The notes under the pieces are model-generated. The model ran no database searches and had not been told where the DNA came from. It saw only the letters and a program-made list of their open reading frames with translations. A DNA stretch of 64,000 nucleotides from an uncultured Muribaculum sp. (GTDB lineage Bacteria > Bacteroidota > Bacteroidia > Bacteroidales > Muribaculaceae). Made by a program: the position numbers and the translations under genes. Where the stretch lies: assembly GCF_910583865.1 (NCBI RefSeq), contig NZ_CAJTYX010000016.1, forward strand, positions 1 to 64,000. The letters run 5' to 3'. This document shows, one piece after another, positions 8,592 through 17,815 of this stretch (its first letter is position 1; every line of letters starts with the position of its first letter).

Positions 8592-9853
8592 CCGCCATCT
8601 CCGACATCAGCAGCCAGGTGCAGCAGGCCAAGGCACGTTGGGGCATCGTGGGCAACGCACCGGCACTGACAGCCGCCGTGCAGCGCGCCTTGCGCGTGGC
8701 CCCTATCGACCTGTCGGTGCTCGTGACAGGTGAGAGCGGTACCGGAAAGGAGTTCTTCCCGCAGATCATCCATGCCGGCTCGCCGCGCAAGCATGCGAAA
8801 TATATCGCCGTCAACTGCGGCGCCATACCCGAAGGCACGATCGACTCGGAACTTTTCGGCCATGAGAAAGGGGCCTTCACCGGAGCCGTCGCCACCAGGA
8901 AGGGATACTTCGAAGAGGCCGACGGAGGCACCATATTCCTCGACGAGGTGGCCGAGCTGCCGCTCACGACACAGGCACGCCTGCTCAGGGTGCTCGAAAG
9001 CGGAGAGTTCATCAAAGTAGGCTCGTCGACAGTGCAGAAAACCAACATCCGCATAGTGGCCGCCACCAACGTCGACATGGCGAAAGCCGTCGAGGACGGG
9101 CGTTTCCGCGAGGACCTCTATTACCGACTCTCCACCATACGCATAGAAGTGCCCCCGCTGCGCGACCGAGGCAACGACGTGATGCTCCTCGCCCGCAAAT
9201 TCGCCATCGACTTCGCCGAACGCTACCGCACCCCGGCGGTGACTTTCAGCGACGACGCGGCGCGGATGTTCATGCGCTACCCCTGGCCCGGCAACGTAAG
9301 GCAGCTCAAGAACGTGGTGGAGCAGATAGCGCTGTTCGACGCCGGCGAGACAATCACCGGCGACAACGCTGCCGAGTACCTTCCCGCACGGGGCGTGACA
9401 ACACCGGCCACCATCGACCGCACGGGCGATACAGGCATGCACTCATACGCCGCCGAGCGCGAGCTGCTTTTCAACATGATATTCAGCATGCGCGGCGAAA
9501 TCGACGAACTGCGCGCCACACTCAACGAACTGCGGGCTTCGTCATCGCCACGCCAGCACACATCATTCCACGAGATGCCCGCACTCGGCGACCTAAGCGG
9601 CACATCGCGCTCGATCGTGCGCTACACGCCGGCCCATGACCTTTTCAACAACGCCAACCAGGCCGATGACGAGACGTCATCGACAACCGACAACCGCCCC
9701 GACCTGTCGCCGCTGACACTCGAGGACACCGAGCGCGAGACCATACGCCGCGCACTGGAGCACAACGAAGGCCGGCGTAAGGCCACCGCACGCGAGCTCA
9801 ACATCTCCGAGCGTACGCTTTACCGCAAAATCAAAGACTACGGACTCGAATAG
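8588..9853 (+). CDS. Sigma-54-dependent transcriptional activator without receiver domain
   Basis: The 421-residue protein begins almost directly with an AAA+ sigma-54 interaction domain: Walker A GESGTGKE near residue 47, the sigma-54 loop GAFTGA near 97, and Walker B GGTIFLDE near 116. A linker of about 110 residues rich in polar residues follows. A Fis-type helix-turn-helix ends the protein (RKATARELNISERTLYRKI). There is no response-regulator or ligand-sensing N-terminal domain, so its activity must be set another way, perhaps by expression or by a partner. It is the head of a conserved Bacteroidetes gene order ending in secG. A role in envelope stress control is an inference. Confidence 0.92.
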   Translation: MTAISDISSQVQQAKARWGIVGNAPALTAAVQRALRVAPIDLSVLVTGESGTGKEFFPQIIHAGSPRKHAKYIAVNCGAIPEGTIDSELFGHEKGAFTGAVATRKGYFEEADGGTIFLDEVAELPLTTQARLLRVLESGEFIKVGSSTVQKTNIRIVAATNVDMAKAVEDGRFREDLYYRLSTIRIEVPPLRDRGNDVMLLARKFAIDFAERYRTPAVTFSDDAARMFMRYPWPGNVRQLKNVVEQIALFDAGETITGDNAAEYLPARGVTTPATIDRTGDTGMHSYAAERELLFNMIFSMRGEIDELRATLNELRASSSPRQHTSFHEMPALGDLSGTSRSIVRYTPAHDLFNNANQADDETSSTTDNRPDLSPLTLEDTERETIRRALEHNEGRRKATARELNISERTLYRKIKDYGLE

Positions 9854-9893
9854 CCGGCATAAACAAGCCGCTCTCCATAACCCCCCACCGATC

Positions 9894-10436
9894 ATGCATC
9901 AGATTATCCGCACACTCTCAAACCGCATATCAGCCAACTGCTACGTAGCCATACTGACGCTGACGCTAATCGCTACAAGCTGTACGATCAGCTACAAGTT
10001 CAACGGCAGCGCCATCGACTACAACGTCTACAAGACAATCCACATCGGCCAGTTCCCCATACGTGCCGCGCTTGTCTACCCTCCATTGCAGCAGACATTC
10101 GAGAACGCCCTCCTCGACTACGTGGCACGCAACACACGTCTACAGGTCAACGACGGCATGAGCGACCTCAACCTCGAAGGTGAGATCACCGGATATTCCC
10201 TCTCTCCCCAGGCCGTGACGGAAAACGCCATAGCATCAAAGACGCGCCTCACCATCACCGTGAGGATACGCTACACCGATTCGAAGAACGACAAAAACAA
10301 CGTCGACCAATCATTTTCCGCATATCAGGACTTCGACTCCAACGAAATGCTTACCGACGTGCAGGAACAGCTGTGCCAGGAGATCACCGACCAGCTGATT
10401 GACCTCATATTCAACGCCACGCTCGGAAACTGGTAA
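9894..10436 (+). CDS. lptE: LptE family lipoprotein (LPS assembly)
   Basis: The 180-residue protein has a lipobox with Cys at residue 30 (LIATSC) followed by ISYKFNGSAIDYNVYKTI, typical of Bacteroidetes LptE-like proteins. LptE plugs the LptD outer-membrane barrel and helps insert LPS. The middle region has the alternating strands of the fold (GEITGYSLSP, TRLTITVRIRYTD). It lies between the sigma-54 regulator and the TPR-like/secG genes, a common arrangement in the phylum. No lptD is in the window. The family match is by sequence pattern and context. Confidence 0.8.
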   Translation: MHQIIRTLSNRISANCYVAILTLTLIATSCTISYKFNGSAIDYNVYKTIHIGQFPIRAALVYPPLQQTFENALLDYVARNTRLQVNDGMSDLNLEGEITGYSLSPQAVTENAIASKTRLTITVRIRYTDSKNDKNNVDQSFSAYQDFDSNEMLTDVQEQLCQEITDQLIDLIFNATLGNW

Positions 10437-10456
10437 ACCACGCAGCACCCGTCATC

Positions 10457-11254
10457 ATGTCAAAATCACCTCTTCAGCACCTCACCGAACTCCTGCAAGA
10501 TCCCGCGCTGCCCGTGACCGTGGAATGGGTCGATGAAATGGCACGCCTCTACCCCTACATGACCCTCCCCGCCAAGCTGCTGCTGGAACGCTCCGGTGAC
10601 AGCCTCGACCAACCCACACGCCGCCGCATGATGCAGCGTATGGCCCTCAACAGCTCCACACCGCAGACCCTCTACCGGGTGGCAAACCCTAAAAGGGCTG
10701 ACGATTCCGACTTCTATCCGCCCACACACACTCATGAGACGCTCGACACCGACAGCGCCATCGAGACGTTCATGTCACACTACGGACGACCGGACCCACA
10801 GGAGAATGCCCTGCTCGAACGCCTGATTTTCAATCCTGTCCCCGACTATGCGCTTACCCTCGCTGACGAAGAGGAAAGGTCGCTCCCCACCGACGAGGAA
10901 GCACAAGGCGATTCCCCCGACTCACTCATAAGCGCGTTCATACTCAAGAGTCGCCGTGAAGGAGGACATTTCCCCTCCTCAGCCGAACCTTCGGAGAAGC
11001 CACGGGAGCCTCAAACCGACCCCATCCCCGGCGAAAACCCACAGCCACTCCACACTCCCGCCTCCACATCCGACCAAGGGCTTCTGAGCGAGAGCCTCGC
11101 TAAATTTTTCATAAAACAGCGCAGATATGCCAAAGCATATGAAATAATCAGCGGATTAAGTTTGAAATTTCCGGAAAAAAGTCGTTACTTTGCAGACCAA
11201 TTACGTTTCTTACAGAAACTTATCATCAACGAGCAATTTCAAAAACAAAAATAA
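10457..11254 (+). CDS. Hypothetical protein with C-terminal TPR-like helices
   Basis: The 265-residue protein has no signal peptide. The N-terminal third is helical (LTELLQDPALPV, LLLERSGDS), the middle is low-complexity and rich in Pro, Glu and Ser, and the last 55 residues form helix pairs like a tetratricopeptide unit (LAKFFIKQRRYAKAYEII). It sits 20 bp after the lptE-like gene and 9 bp before secG, so it is part of the same operon. Proteins in this position are conserved in Bacteroidales but have no assigned role. A cytoplasmic scaffold is a guess. Confidence 0.75.
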   Translation: MSKSPLQHLTELLQDPALPVTVEWVDEMARLYPYMTLPAKLLLERSGDSLDQPTRRRMMQRMALNSSTPQTLYRVANPKRADDSDFYPPTHTHETLDTDSAIETFMSHYGRPDPQENALLERLIFNPVPDYALTLADEEERSLPTDEEAQGDSPDSLISAFILKSRREGGHFPSSAEPSEKPREPQTDPIPGENPQPLHTPASTSDQGLLSESLAKFFIKQRRYAKAYEIISGLSLKFPEKSRYFADQLRFLQKLIINEQFQKQK

Positions 11255-11263
11255 CCCAATAAA

Positions 11264-11623
11264 ATGTACGTAGTCGTAATTACACTTACCGTCATAGTAG
11301 CGCTTCTGATGATCGGCGTAGTCCTCATCCAGAAGTCGAAAGGTGGAGGTCTCTCCTCCCAGTTCGGAGGTGCCAATCAGGTGATGGGCGTCCGCCGCAC
11401 TAACGATTTCATCGAAAAGACCACATGGTATCTTGCCGGTGCCATGGGCGTCCTCTGCATCCTCGGCGTATTCTTCATGCCCCGCAACCTCATCCAGAGC
11501 GCATCACGCGTCACTCCGCAGGCTGTTGAGCAGACCCAGCCCGCCGACTTCAACACGCAGCTTCCCACAACTCCCGCAGCCGAGCAGACTCCCGCCGCTC
11601 CCGAAGCCCCTGTCGCCGAATAA
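11264..11623 (+). CDS. secG: Preprotein translocase subunit SecG
   Basis: The 119-residue protein has the SecG pattern: a first membrane helix (residues 1-20), a conserved cytoplasmic loop IQKSKGGGLSSQFGG with VMGVRRTNDF, and a second helix near 50-70. The C-terminal 45 residues are a Pro/Ala/Gln-rich tail common in Bacteroidetes SecG. It supports SecYE during protein export. It closes the operon and is followed by a strong terminator at 11648-11680. Confidence 0.93.
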   Translation: MYVVVITLTVIVALLMIGVVLIQKSKGGGLSSQFGGANQVMGVRRTNDFIEKTTWYLAGAMGVLCILGVFFMPRNLIQSASRVTPQAVEQTQPADFNTQLPTTPAAEQTPAAPEAPVAE

Positions 11624-11647
11624 AGTCACAGCAACATATTCTACCCA

Positions 11648-11680
11648 AAGGTGTGTCAGAGTCCTGGCGCACCTTCTTTT
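11648..11680 (+). terminator. Intrinsic terminator after secG
   Basis: A 12-bp stem (AAGGTGTGTCAG with CTGGCGCACCTT, two G-T wobbles) with an AGTC loop is followed by CTTTT. It ends the sigma-54 regulator-lptE-secG transcription unit. Confidence 0.8.
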
Positions 11681-11748
11681 GTATATATACCGCACCAATG
11701 CAGACATAGCAAAATACAAGTATATGCAATAAAAATATGTCAAAAAGA

Positions 11749-11778
11749 TTGCCATGTTAGAAGTTTTAACTATATTTG
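11749..11778 (+). promoter_or_regulatory. Promoter (-33 TTG and -7 box) for the Lrp-type gene
   Basis: TTG at 11749-11751 and TATATTTG at 11771-11778 are separated by 19 nt, fitting the Bacteroidetes housekeeping promoter. The following ATG codons in frame are at 11798 and 11870. Confidence 0.65.
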
Positions 11779-11869
11779 CCAAACGCACGGTCTAAATATG
11801 ACAGATTTGTCCCATCAATACACAATCTTGGAAAGACCGGTCCGAATACCTAAAAAAGACATACAGCAT

Positions 11870-12331
11870 ATGGAAAAAATCGACAATCTTGACCGCAGGA
11901 TTCTTGAAATCGTGATGCGCAACGCACGCATACCGTCGAAAGACGTGGCGGTGGAGTGCGGAGTGTCGCGCACAGCCATACATCAGCGCATACAGCGCAT
12001 GATCGACCTTAAAGTAATAACAGGCTCGGGCTATCACGTGGATCCACACGTGCTCGGCTACACCACCTGCACATACATCGGTGTTAACCTCGAACGCGGC
12101 GCCATGTACCGCAACGTCGTGCCGGAACTCGAAAAGATACCGGAAATCGTGGAGTGCCATTTCACCACAGGACCATACACGATGCTGATAAAGCTCTATG
12201 CTCGAGACAACGAGCATCTGATGGAGCTGCTCAACGACAAAATCCAGACCATTCCCGGAGTGCTCGGAACGGAAACACTCATATCGCTTGACAACTCAAT
12301 CGACCGCGAAATCCACGTCGACTACGAGTGA
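11870..12331 (+). CDS. Lrp/AsnC family transcriptional regulator
   Basis: The 153-residue protein starts MEKIDNLDRRILEIV, the usual start of Lrp proteins. A winged helix-turn-helix covers residues 1-55 (PSKDVAVECGVSRTAIHQRI) and an alpha-beta ligand-sensing RAM domain covers 70-150. The longer starts at 11651 or 11798 would add residues not seen in the family. These regulators usually sense amino acids and form octamers. It has its own promoter and converges on the helicase gene, with 31 bp between the stops. The effector and targets are unknown. Confidence 0.9.
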   Translation: MEKIDNLDRRILEIVMRNARIPSKDVAVECGVSRTAIHQRIQRMIDLKVITGSGYHVDPHVLGYTTCTYIGVNLERGAMYRNVVPELEKIPEIVECHFTTGPYTMLIKLYARDNEHLMELLNDKIQTIPGVLGTETLISLDNSIDREIHVDYE

Positions 12332-12362
12332 CAAGTTGAAAACGCTCTCTAAATCCAGGTTG

Positions 12363-13772
12363 CTATTTGATTTCCACTGTAGGATTGAACAGATAAAGGC
12401 GCTTTGTAGCACGTGTGACGCTCGTATAGAGCCAGCGGTAAAAATCCATCCCCATCGCCTCGGGGGGTATATATCCGAGGTCAACATACACGTCCGACCA
12501 TTGTCCACCCTGGGCTTTGTGGCAAGTGACAGCATACCCGTATTTCACCTGTAAGGCGTTGAAATACGGGTTTTTCATCGCACGCACCACACGTTGCGAG
12601 TCAGTCTCACCGTCAGGAGCGCCTTCCGGATCGGCCATGATGGCGTCAAACAGTTCGCGCATGGCCTGCGACGATACCGAAGCCTCCTCGCTCATGAGGG
12701 TGTCGAGCATAATCTTGCACTCCACCGACACCTCACGGTCGGGAAGCCGCAGGACAACGTCGGCAAACCGGCGTCCGTAACGAGTCTCCGAGCCATACAC
12801 TTTCTCTACAATGGCCATGTCACCGTTGGCGATGAAATCCAGACCCTTTATATCCTTGGTCCAGAAATAATTGTTTTTCCCCACGAGCAATATCTCATCC
12901 TCACGCAATTCCTCCTCGTAATACAGAACCGTGGATCGCACCGCCATGTTGAACTCAGTGGCCCGGCGGTTGGATCTCGTGATAAGAATCGTATCGAGCA
13001 CACCATGCTCCCCATAGCTGCGTGTAAGCATCTCCTCAAGGTCATATGGATCCACCACGGCGACATCGGGAAACGGCGACACGAACAGCTTAGGCGCAGG
13101 GAGCTGCGGCTGACGCATGGCCTTGCGCAGCCACGTGGCGTTATACAGTATACCTGAATCCCGGGCCTGGCGCACAGTGGCGGTAAGTACCACACGGGTG
13201 ACACGAAGGCCGATGTCGTGGAGCACACGCGCACTCATCGCCGGACTCTCCTCGCATCCCACCGGCGGCAACTGTGCGGTGTCGCCGAGCAATATCAGGC
13301 GGCAGTTTACGCCGGAATAGACATAGTGGACAAGATCTTCCAGAAGGTTGCTCCCCGCAGGCGAGTCGCCGCCTATCATAGAAGCCTCATCGACGATGAA
13401 CACAGTGTTGTGAGCACGGTTTTCAGCCACACGCACCGTGCGGCTCTGGGTTATGCCGTTGCCACCCACGTTGTAGATACGCCGGTGGATGGTGTAGGCC
13501 TGTTGTCCGGCAAAAGCGCTGAACACCTTCGCCGCCCTCCCCGTAGGAGCCATGAGCACGGTGCCTATCCCCACCCCGTTGAGCGCACGCACCAGAGCCG
13601 CACACAGCGATGTCTTTCCCGTGCCGGCATAGCCGTTGAGCAGGAACACGGAGTCGGACGGAGTGGCACGCGAACAGAAACGGGCAAGCGCCGCTATAAG
13701 CTCTATCTGCTGTGAGGTAGGCTCATAGGGCACTTGCTCGAGTACGAGCTGCGCAAAGTCCATCACGTCCAT
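12363..13772 (-). CDS. RecD-like SF1B DNA helicase (ATP-dependent)
   Basis: The 469-residue protein is a compact superfamily 1B helicase of the RecD2/Dda kind, expected to unwind DNA 5' to 3'. Visible motifs are Walker A LLNGYAGTGKTS near residue 45, FIVDEASM (Walker B), LLGDTAQLPPVG (motif III), VTCHKAQGGQW (motif V) and YTSVTRATKRLYLF (motif VI). The N-terminal RecB/RecC-binding or OB-fold parts of full RecD2 are missing, so it is a stand-alone core. It lies 60 bp downstream of cysS and could be cotranscribed with it. A role in repair or replication restart is inferred. Confidence 0.88.
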   Translation of the reverse strand: MDVMDFAQLVLEQVPYEPTSQQIELIAALARFCSRATPSDSVFLLNGYAGTGKTSLCAALVRALNGVGIGTVLMAPTGRAAKVFSAFAGQQAYTIHRRIYNVGGNGITQSRTVRVAENRAHNTVFIVDEASMIGGDSPAGSNLLEDLVHYVYSGVNCRLILLGDTAQLPPVGCEESPAMSARVLHDIGLRVTRVVLTATVRQARDSGILYNATWLRKAMRQPQLPAPKLFVSPFPDVAVVDPYDLEEMLTRSYGEHGVLDTILITRSNRRATEFNMAVRSTVLYYEEELREDEILLVGKNNYFWTKDIKGLDFIANGDMAIVEKVYGSETRYGRRFADVVLRLPDREVSVECKIMLDTLMSEEASVSSQAMRELFDAIMADPEGAPDGETDSQRVVRAMKNPYFNALQVKYGYAVTCHKAQGGQWSDVYVDLGYIPPEAMGMDFYRWLYTSVTRATKRLYLFNPTVEIK

Positions 13773-13832
13773 CGTTGTCGCGAATCGTTTATAGCAAGAC
13801 CACGTTTGTAATCGTCAGAGGGGCATTGGAGT

Positions 13833-15317
13833 TTATTTAAGACTCCACTCGGCGCCCTGCTTGGTATCTTTGATATCGAATCCGGCCTGCGACAGGCGGT
13901 CGCGGATAAGGTCGGATGTAGCCCAGTCCTTGGCGGCCTTGGCCTTGGCACGAACCTCCAGAAGCAGATCCACCGCCTGCTCGAAAGGCTTCATGGCATC
14001 GGGCTGCGAGGCGCCTTCAACCATCTCGGTGCGTATGCCGAGTATGTCGACCAAAAAGATGCGGAACAGCTCCTTCAGCTCGTTTATATCAGCCTCGGTA
14101 AGGGTTGCCGAACCGTCTTTGACCTGGTTGATGATGCGGCATGCGTCGAACAGCGTGGCTATGACGATGGGGGTGTTGAGGTCGTCGTTGAGGGCATCGT
14201 AGCAACGCTGACGCAAACCGGCGACATCCGCCATCGACTTGTCGGAAGGTTTCAGTTCCTGCAAACGACGATAACCGTCAAGCATGCGGTTGAGAGCCTT
14301 CTCCGAGGCCTGCAATGCCGCGTTGGAGAAGTCGAGCGTGCCGCGGTAATGGGCCTGGAGGATGAAAAAGCGTATGGTCATCGGAGAATACGGCTGTTCC
14401 AGGGCCTCGTGCGTGCCGTTGAAAAATTCGTCAAGGGTGATGAAGTTGCCGAGCGACTTGCCCATCTTCTGGCCGTTGATGGTCACCATATTGTTATGCA
14501 TCCAGTAGTTGACCGTCTCATGACCGTTATGTGCCACCGACTGCGCAATCTCGCATTCATGGTGGGGGAACATGAGATCCATGCCTCCGCCATGTATGTC
14601 GAACGTCTCGCCCAGATACTTCTGCCCCATCGTGGAGCATTCGAGATGCCATCCGGGGAAGCCCTCGCTCCATGGCGACGGCCAGTGCATGATATGTTCC
14701 GGAGCCGCCTTCTTCCACAAGGCGAAATCGGCGGGATTACGCTTTTCCTGCTGTCCGTCGAGAGCGCGCGTAGTGGCAAGAAGTTCCTCGACATTGCGTC
14801 CGGAGAGCTTGCCGTAGTGGAAGTCCTTGTTATACTTGGGAACGTCGAAATACACCGATCCCTCGCTGACATAGGCGTAGCCGCTATCGAGAATCTTCTT
14901 CACGTATTCGATTTGCTCGATTATGTGGCCCGAAGCGTGCGGCTCGATGCTCGGAGGGAGCACGTTGAGCGCCTCCATGGCCTTATGGTAGCGGTTGAGA
15001 TAGTGCTGAACCACCTCCATAGGCTCAAGCTGCTCAAGACGCGCCTTTTTCGCTATCTTGTCCTCGCCTTCGTCGGCGTCATGCTCAAGATGGCCCACAT
15101 CGGTGATGTTGCGCACGTAGCGCACCTTGTAGCCGAGGTGTGTCAGATAGCGGTAAAGGATGTCGAACGTGATGGCCGGACGTGCATGGCCAAGATGCCC
15201 GTCGCCATACACTGTAGGGCCGCACACGTACATCCCCACCCGACCCTCGTGGATCGGGCGGAAGAGCTGTTTTGTGCGTGTGAGACTGTTGTAGATAAGC
15301 AGATCCTGCTGTATCAT
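13833..15317 (-). CDS. cysS: Cysteine--tRNA ligase
   Basis: The 494-residue class I synthetase charges tRNA-Cys. The HIGH-type motif is in DGHLGHARPA near residue 38-47; the zinc-binding ligands are in CGPTVYG (Cys32), ECSTMG and PHHECEIAQS; and the KMSKS-type motif appears as KMGKSLGN near 290. The C-terminal DALR-like helical domain is complete. The gene begins 6 bp after the DUF3467 gene and is probably part of a longer minus-strand operon. Confidence 0.97.
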   Translation of the reverse strand: MIQQDLLIYNSLTRTKQLFRPIHEGRVGMYVCGPTVYGDGHLGHARPAITFDILYRYLTHLGYKVRYVRNITDVGHLEHDADEGEDKIAKKARLEQLEPMEVVQHYLNRYHKAMEALNVLPPSIEPHASGHIIEQIEYVKKILDSGYAYVSEGSVYFDVPKYNKDFHYGKLSGRNVEELLATTRALDGQQEKRNPADFALWKKAAPEHIMHWPSPWSEGFPGWHLECSTMGQKYLGETFDIHGGGMDLMFPHHECEIAQSVAHNGHETVNYWMHNNMVTINGQKMGKSLGNFITLDEFFNGTHEALEQPYSPMTIRFFILQAHYRGTLDFSNAALQASEKALNRMLDGYRRLQELKPSDKSMADVAGLRQRCYDALNDDLNTPIVIATLFDACRIINQVKDGSATLTEADINELKELFRIFLVDILGIRTEMVEGASQPDAMKPFEQAVDLLLEVRAKAKAAKDWATSDLIRDRLSQAGFDIKDTKQGAEWSLK

Positions 15318-15323
15318 CCTATA

Positions 15324-15650
15324 TCAGGCTTTGAATGAGTTGGGGATGTTGCCGCCGTCGGAAGGATTGCCACCGGCCACGGGACGACGCTGCTCGATTA
15401 CTCCGAAAGTGTTCTCGTAGCGCTCGATATTGTCGCGGAGGGCAAAGAAAAGGTTCTTGGCATTCTCCGGAGTCATGATGATACGGGCCTGCACACGTGC
15501 CTGCGGCGGATTAGGGATCATGTTGATGAAGTCCATCACGAACTCGTTGGGGGAGTGGGCAATCATAGCCAGGTTGGAGTAATGGCCGTGGGCCACTTCG
15601 GGTGTAAGCTCGATCTTTATCTCGTTCTGAGGTTTCTGTTTGTTGTCCAT
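15324..15650 (-). CDS. DUF3467 domain-containing protein
   Basis: The 108-residue protein matches the DUF3467 family: EVAHGHYSNLAMIAHSPNEF, then FINMIPNPPQARVQARIIMTPENAKNL. Members are small cytoplasmic proteins found in many Bacteroidetes and have no assigned function. The last 30 residues are polar and probably disordered. It is 6 bp upstream of cysS and 44 bp downstream of the NigD-like gene. Confidence 0.85.
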   Translation of the reverse strand: MDNKQKPQNEIKIELTPEVAHGHYSNLAMIAHSPNEFVMDFINMIPNPPQARVQARIIMTPENAKNLFFALRDNIERYENTFGVIEQRRPVAGGNPSDGGNIPNSFKA

Positions 15651-15694
15651 TTGATGATATTATTTAGTTTGTTTATATTAAGGTGATTAACTAT

Positions 15695-16375
15695 CTATTT
15701 CTTGATAAACACGTAAGTGTCGGCAGGGAGGTTTGAGTCGTTGACATGTATGCGTATCCCCTCGCAGGATGCCTGTCGCCACACCTTCGATACATCGAAC
15801 GAAGCATAACTCTCGCGCAGATAGTTGGCGGGAGCGCTATCGAGATCGTGCAACAGGTAAAGTTCCGGCCATGGATCAGTGAGGGTGAGCGAATCGACCA
15901 CGAGACCGAAGTAGCGCGGCTTGTCGGAATAGTCGGCACGCATGCGCAGATTGATGTATTCCCCGGTGCGCCATATGGCGTTGAGGAACACAGCGTCGTG
16001 ATCCCACCGGTAACGTTCGATGGGTCGTATGATGGCCGTGTCGCAATTTATTGTGCCGAGCGAACGCACCTCCACGGGGCCGGAAGCATACGGGTCGCCC
16101 GACTCGGGATAGTAATAGAGGAGAGCCCTGTCGCCGATACGCTCCTTTGCCACCACCACACGCGACGCCGTGAGCGTGACGAGCGGGGAATCATCGTAGC
16201 GCTGAAATGTAAACACAGTCCCATCCTGCTCGGTCGAACCGTCGATGGTGACAATCGAACTGTATAGCATACGGTGGTTGTAGTCGTCGCCGTCGGAGGA
16301 ACACGCCGCCACGCCGCCACACAACAATGTCGCAGCTACAGAGAGCAATGCCGTATGCCACAGATAGGTTTTCAT
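15695..16375 (-). CDS. NigD-like lipoprotein
   Basis: The 226-residue protein has a lipoprotein signal with the lipobox GGVAAC near residue 25 and then an acidic, Ser/Asp-rich linker. The following OB-like beta region (FQRYDDSPLVTLTA...VVVAKERIGDRALLYY) and a C-terminal beta domain fit the NigD-like family of Bacteroidetes. NigD is named from a bacteriocin-associated operon in Bacteroides; the function of family members is not established. The start overlaps the lolD-like gene stop (ATGA), so the two are translationally coupled. Confidence 0.75.
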   Translation of the reverse strand: MKTYLWHTALLSVAATLLCGGVAACSSDGDDYNHRMLYSSIVTIDGSTEQDGTVFTFQRYDDSPLVTLTASRVVVAKERIGDRALLYYYPESGDPYASGPVEVRSLGTINCDTAIIRPIERYRWDHDAVFLNAIWRTGEYINLRMRADYSDKPRYFGLVVDSLTLTDPWPELYLLHDLDSAPANYLRESYASFDVSKVWRQASCEGIRIHVNDSNLPADTYVFIKK

Positions 16376-17055
16376 ATCCCGAGGTCGTTGATGCGTTTAT
16401 CAATCTTGAGTATGCGGCCGTCGGACATGTGCACGATGCGGTCGCACGTAGATGCGAGGTACTCGTCGTGGGTCACTATCACGAATGTCTGTCCCATGTC
16501 ACGGCGAAGTTCGAAGAACAGGCGATGCAGTTCATCGCGGTTGCGAGTATCAAGGCTGCCCGTAGGCTCGTCGGCGAGCACCACGGCGGGCGAATTGACA
16601 AGCGCACGTGCCACGGCGGCACGCTGGCACTCTCCGCCCGACAGCTGCGCAGGCTTGTGGGTGCGCCGGTCGTAGAGTCCGAAGTATCTTATCAGTTCCT
16701 CAGCCCGCGACATTGCCTTACGGTGGGACATGCCGCCTATCATGGCCGGTATGGCCACGTTCTCCTGCATGGTGAACTCAGGAAGCAGCTGATGGAACTG
16801 GAATACAAAACCGACACTCTCGCAACGGAAGCGGGCCAGGCGCGCCTCCTTCATGCCCACGACATCCTCGCCGTCAAACAGCACGGCGCCGCTATCCGGA
16901 CGGTCGAGAGTACCGACAATCTGCAGCAGCGTGGTCTTTCCGGCGCCGCTCGGTCCTACGATCGACAGCACCTCGCCTTTATTCACGTCGAGCGATATGT
17001 CATGGAGCACCTTAAGCGAGCCGTAGCTCTTCGATATGTTGCGGATGGATATCAC
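16372..17055 (-). CDS. lolD: ABC transporter ATP-binding protein, LolD type
   Basis: The 227-residue ATPase has Walker A GPSGAGKTT near residue 36, the Q-loop FQFHQLLPEFTM, the signature LSGGECQRAAVARAL near 140, and Walker B VVLADEPTGSLD. The FHQLLPEF segment is typical of LolD/MacB-type ATPases that drive lipoprotein release or extrusion from the inner membrane. No LolC/E permease is adjacent, which is common in Bacteroidetes. It overlaps tcdA upstream and the NigD-like gene downstream by four bases each. Confidence 0.85.
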   Translation of the reverse strand: MISIRNISKSYGSLKVLHDISLDVNKGEVLSIVGPSGAGKTTLLQIVGTLDRPDSGAVLFDGEDVVGMKEARLARFRCESVGFVFQFHQLLPEFTMQENVAIPAMIGGMSHRKAMSRAEELIRYFGLYDRRTHKPAQLSGGECQRAAVARALVNSPAVVLADEPTGSLDTRNRDELHRLFFELRRDMGQTFVIVTHDEYLASTCDRIVHMSDGRILKIDKRINDLGI

Positions 17056-17780
17056 AGTCTTGTATCAGTTAATTTACTTACGGCATAGGCCCCGAGCATC
17101 AGCCCGAACTGTGCCGGAATCCAGGAGACGGTGCCGAACGACGATCGCTTGAAAGCGATTTCGTCGGTAAGCAGAAGCGACGCCTTGCGCGGCTGCTCGG
17201 TAGAGCATACCACTTTCAGTCCCTTGTGTATTCCGTCGCGACGCAGACGGTGGCGCACCTCGCGTGCAAGTCCGTCATGGACAGTCTCGGAGATGTCGGC
17301 ATACTTCACCTTGGCGGGGTCGGTACGTCCGCCGGCACCCATCGAGGAGACTATCTTCACTTTTGCGCGCAGACATTCCTCGACCAGTGCCACCTTGGGG
17401 GCGATTGAGTCGATGGCATCGATCACGAAATCTGGATGCAGCTCCTGCAACAGCCCCGGCACATCGTCGGGAGCGACAAAACCACACCGCGCCACTACCA
17501 GGCATGCGGGATTTATGTCGAGTATGCGGCGGCGCATCACATCGACCTTGGCCTCGCCGAGAGTTGAAACAAGCGCGGGGAGCTGACGGTTCAGATTGCT
17601 CGGCGCCACGGTGTCACCGTCGATGATGGTGATGCGCCCCACGCCGGAACGCGCCAACACCTCGGCGGCATAGGCACCGACACCGCCCACGCCCACCACG
17701 AGCACATGAGCACGCGCCAGACGGGCTACCGCCTCATCGCCCAGAAGAAGGGCGGTTCGTGAAAGGGCTTCGGCATCCAT
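17052..17780 (-). CDS. tcdA: tRNA threonylcarbamoyladenosine dehydratase (TcdA/CsdL)
   Basis: The 242-residue protein is an E1-like ThiF/HesA family member that makes cyclic t6A at tRNA position 37 with ATP. Visible parts are the nucleotide-binding VVGVGGVGAYAAEVLARSG near residue 30, the acidic IDGDTVAPSNLNRQ and the FVIDAIDSIAPK stretch. The C-terminal hydrophobic segment (PAQFGLMLGAYAVSKL) is the membrane-associated tail known for TcdA. It starts 35 bp downstream of the C1 peptidase gene and overlaps lolD. Confidence 0.9.
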   Translation of the reverse strand: MDAEALSRTALLLGDEAVARLARAHVLVVGVGGVGAYAAEVLARSGVGRITIIDGDTVAPSNLNRQLPALVSTLGEAKVDVMRRRILDINPACLVVARCGFVAPDDVPGLLQELHPDFVIDAIDSIAPKVALVEECLRAKVKIVSSMGAGGRTDPAKVKYADISETVHDGLAREVRHRLRRDGIHKGLKVVCSTEQPRKASLLLTDEIAFKRSSFGTVSWIPAQFGLMLGAYAVSKLTDTRL

Positions 17781-17815
17781 ATGCGGGAAGGTGTTGAGCG
17801 GAAGTGATTAATAAG

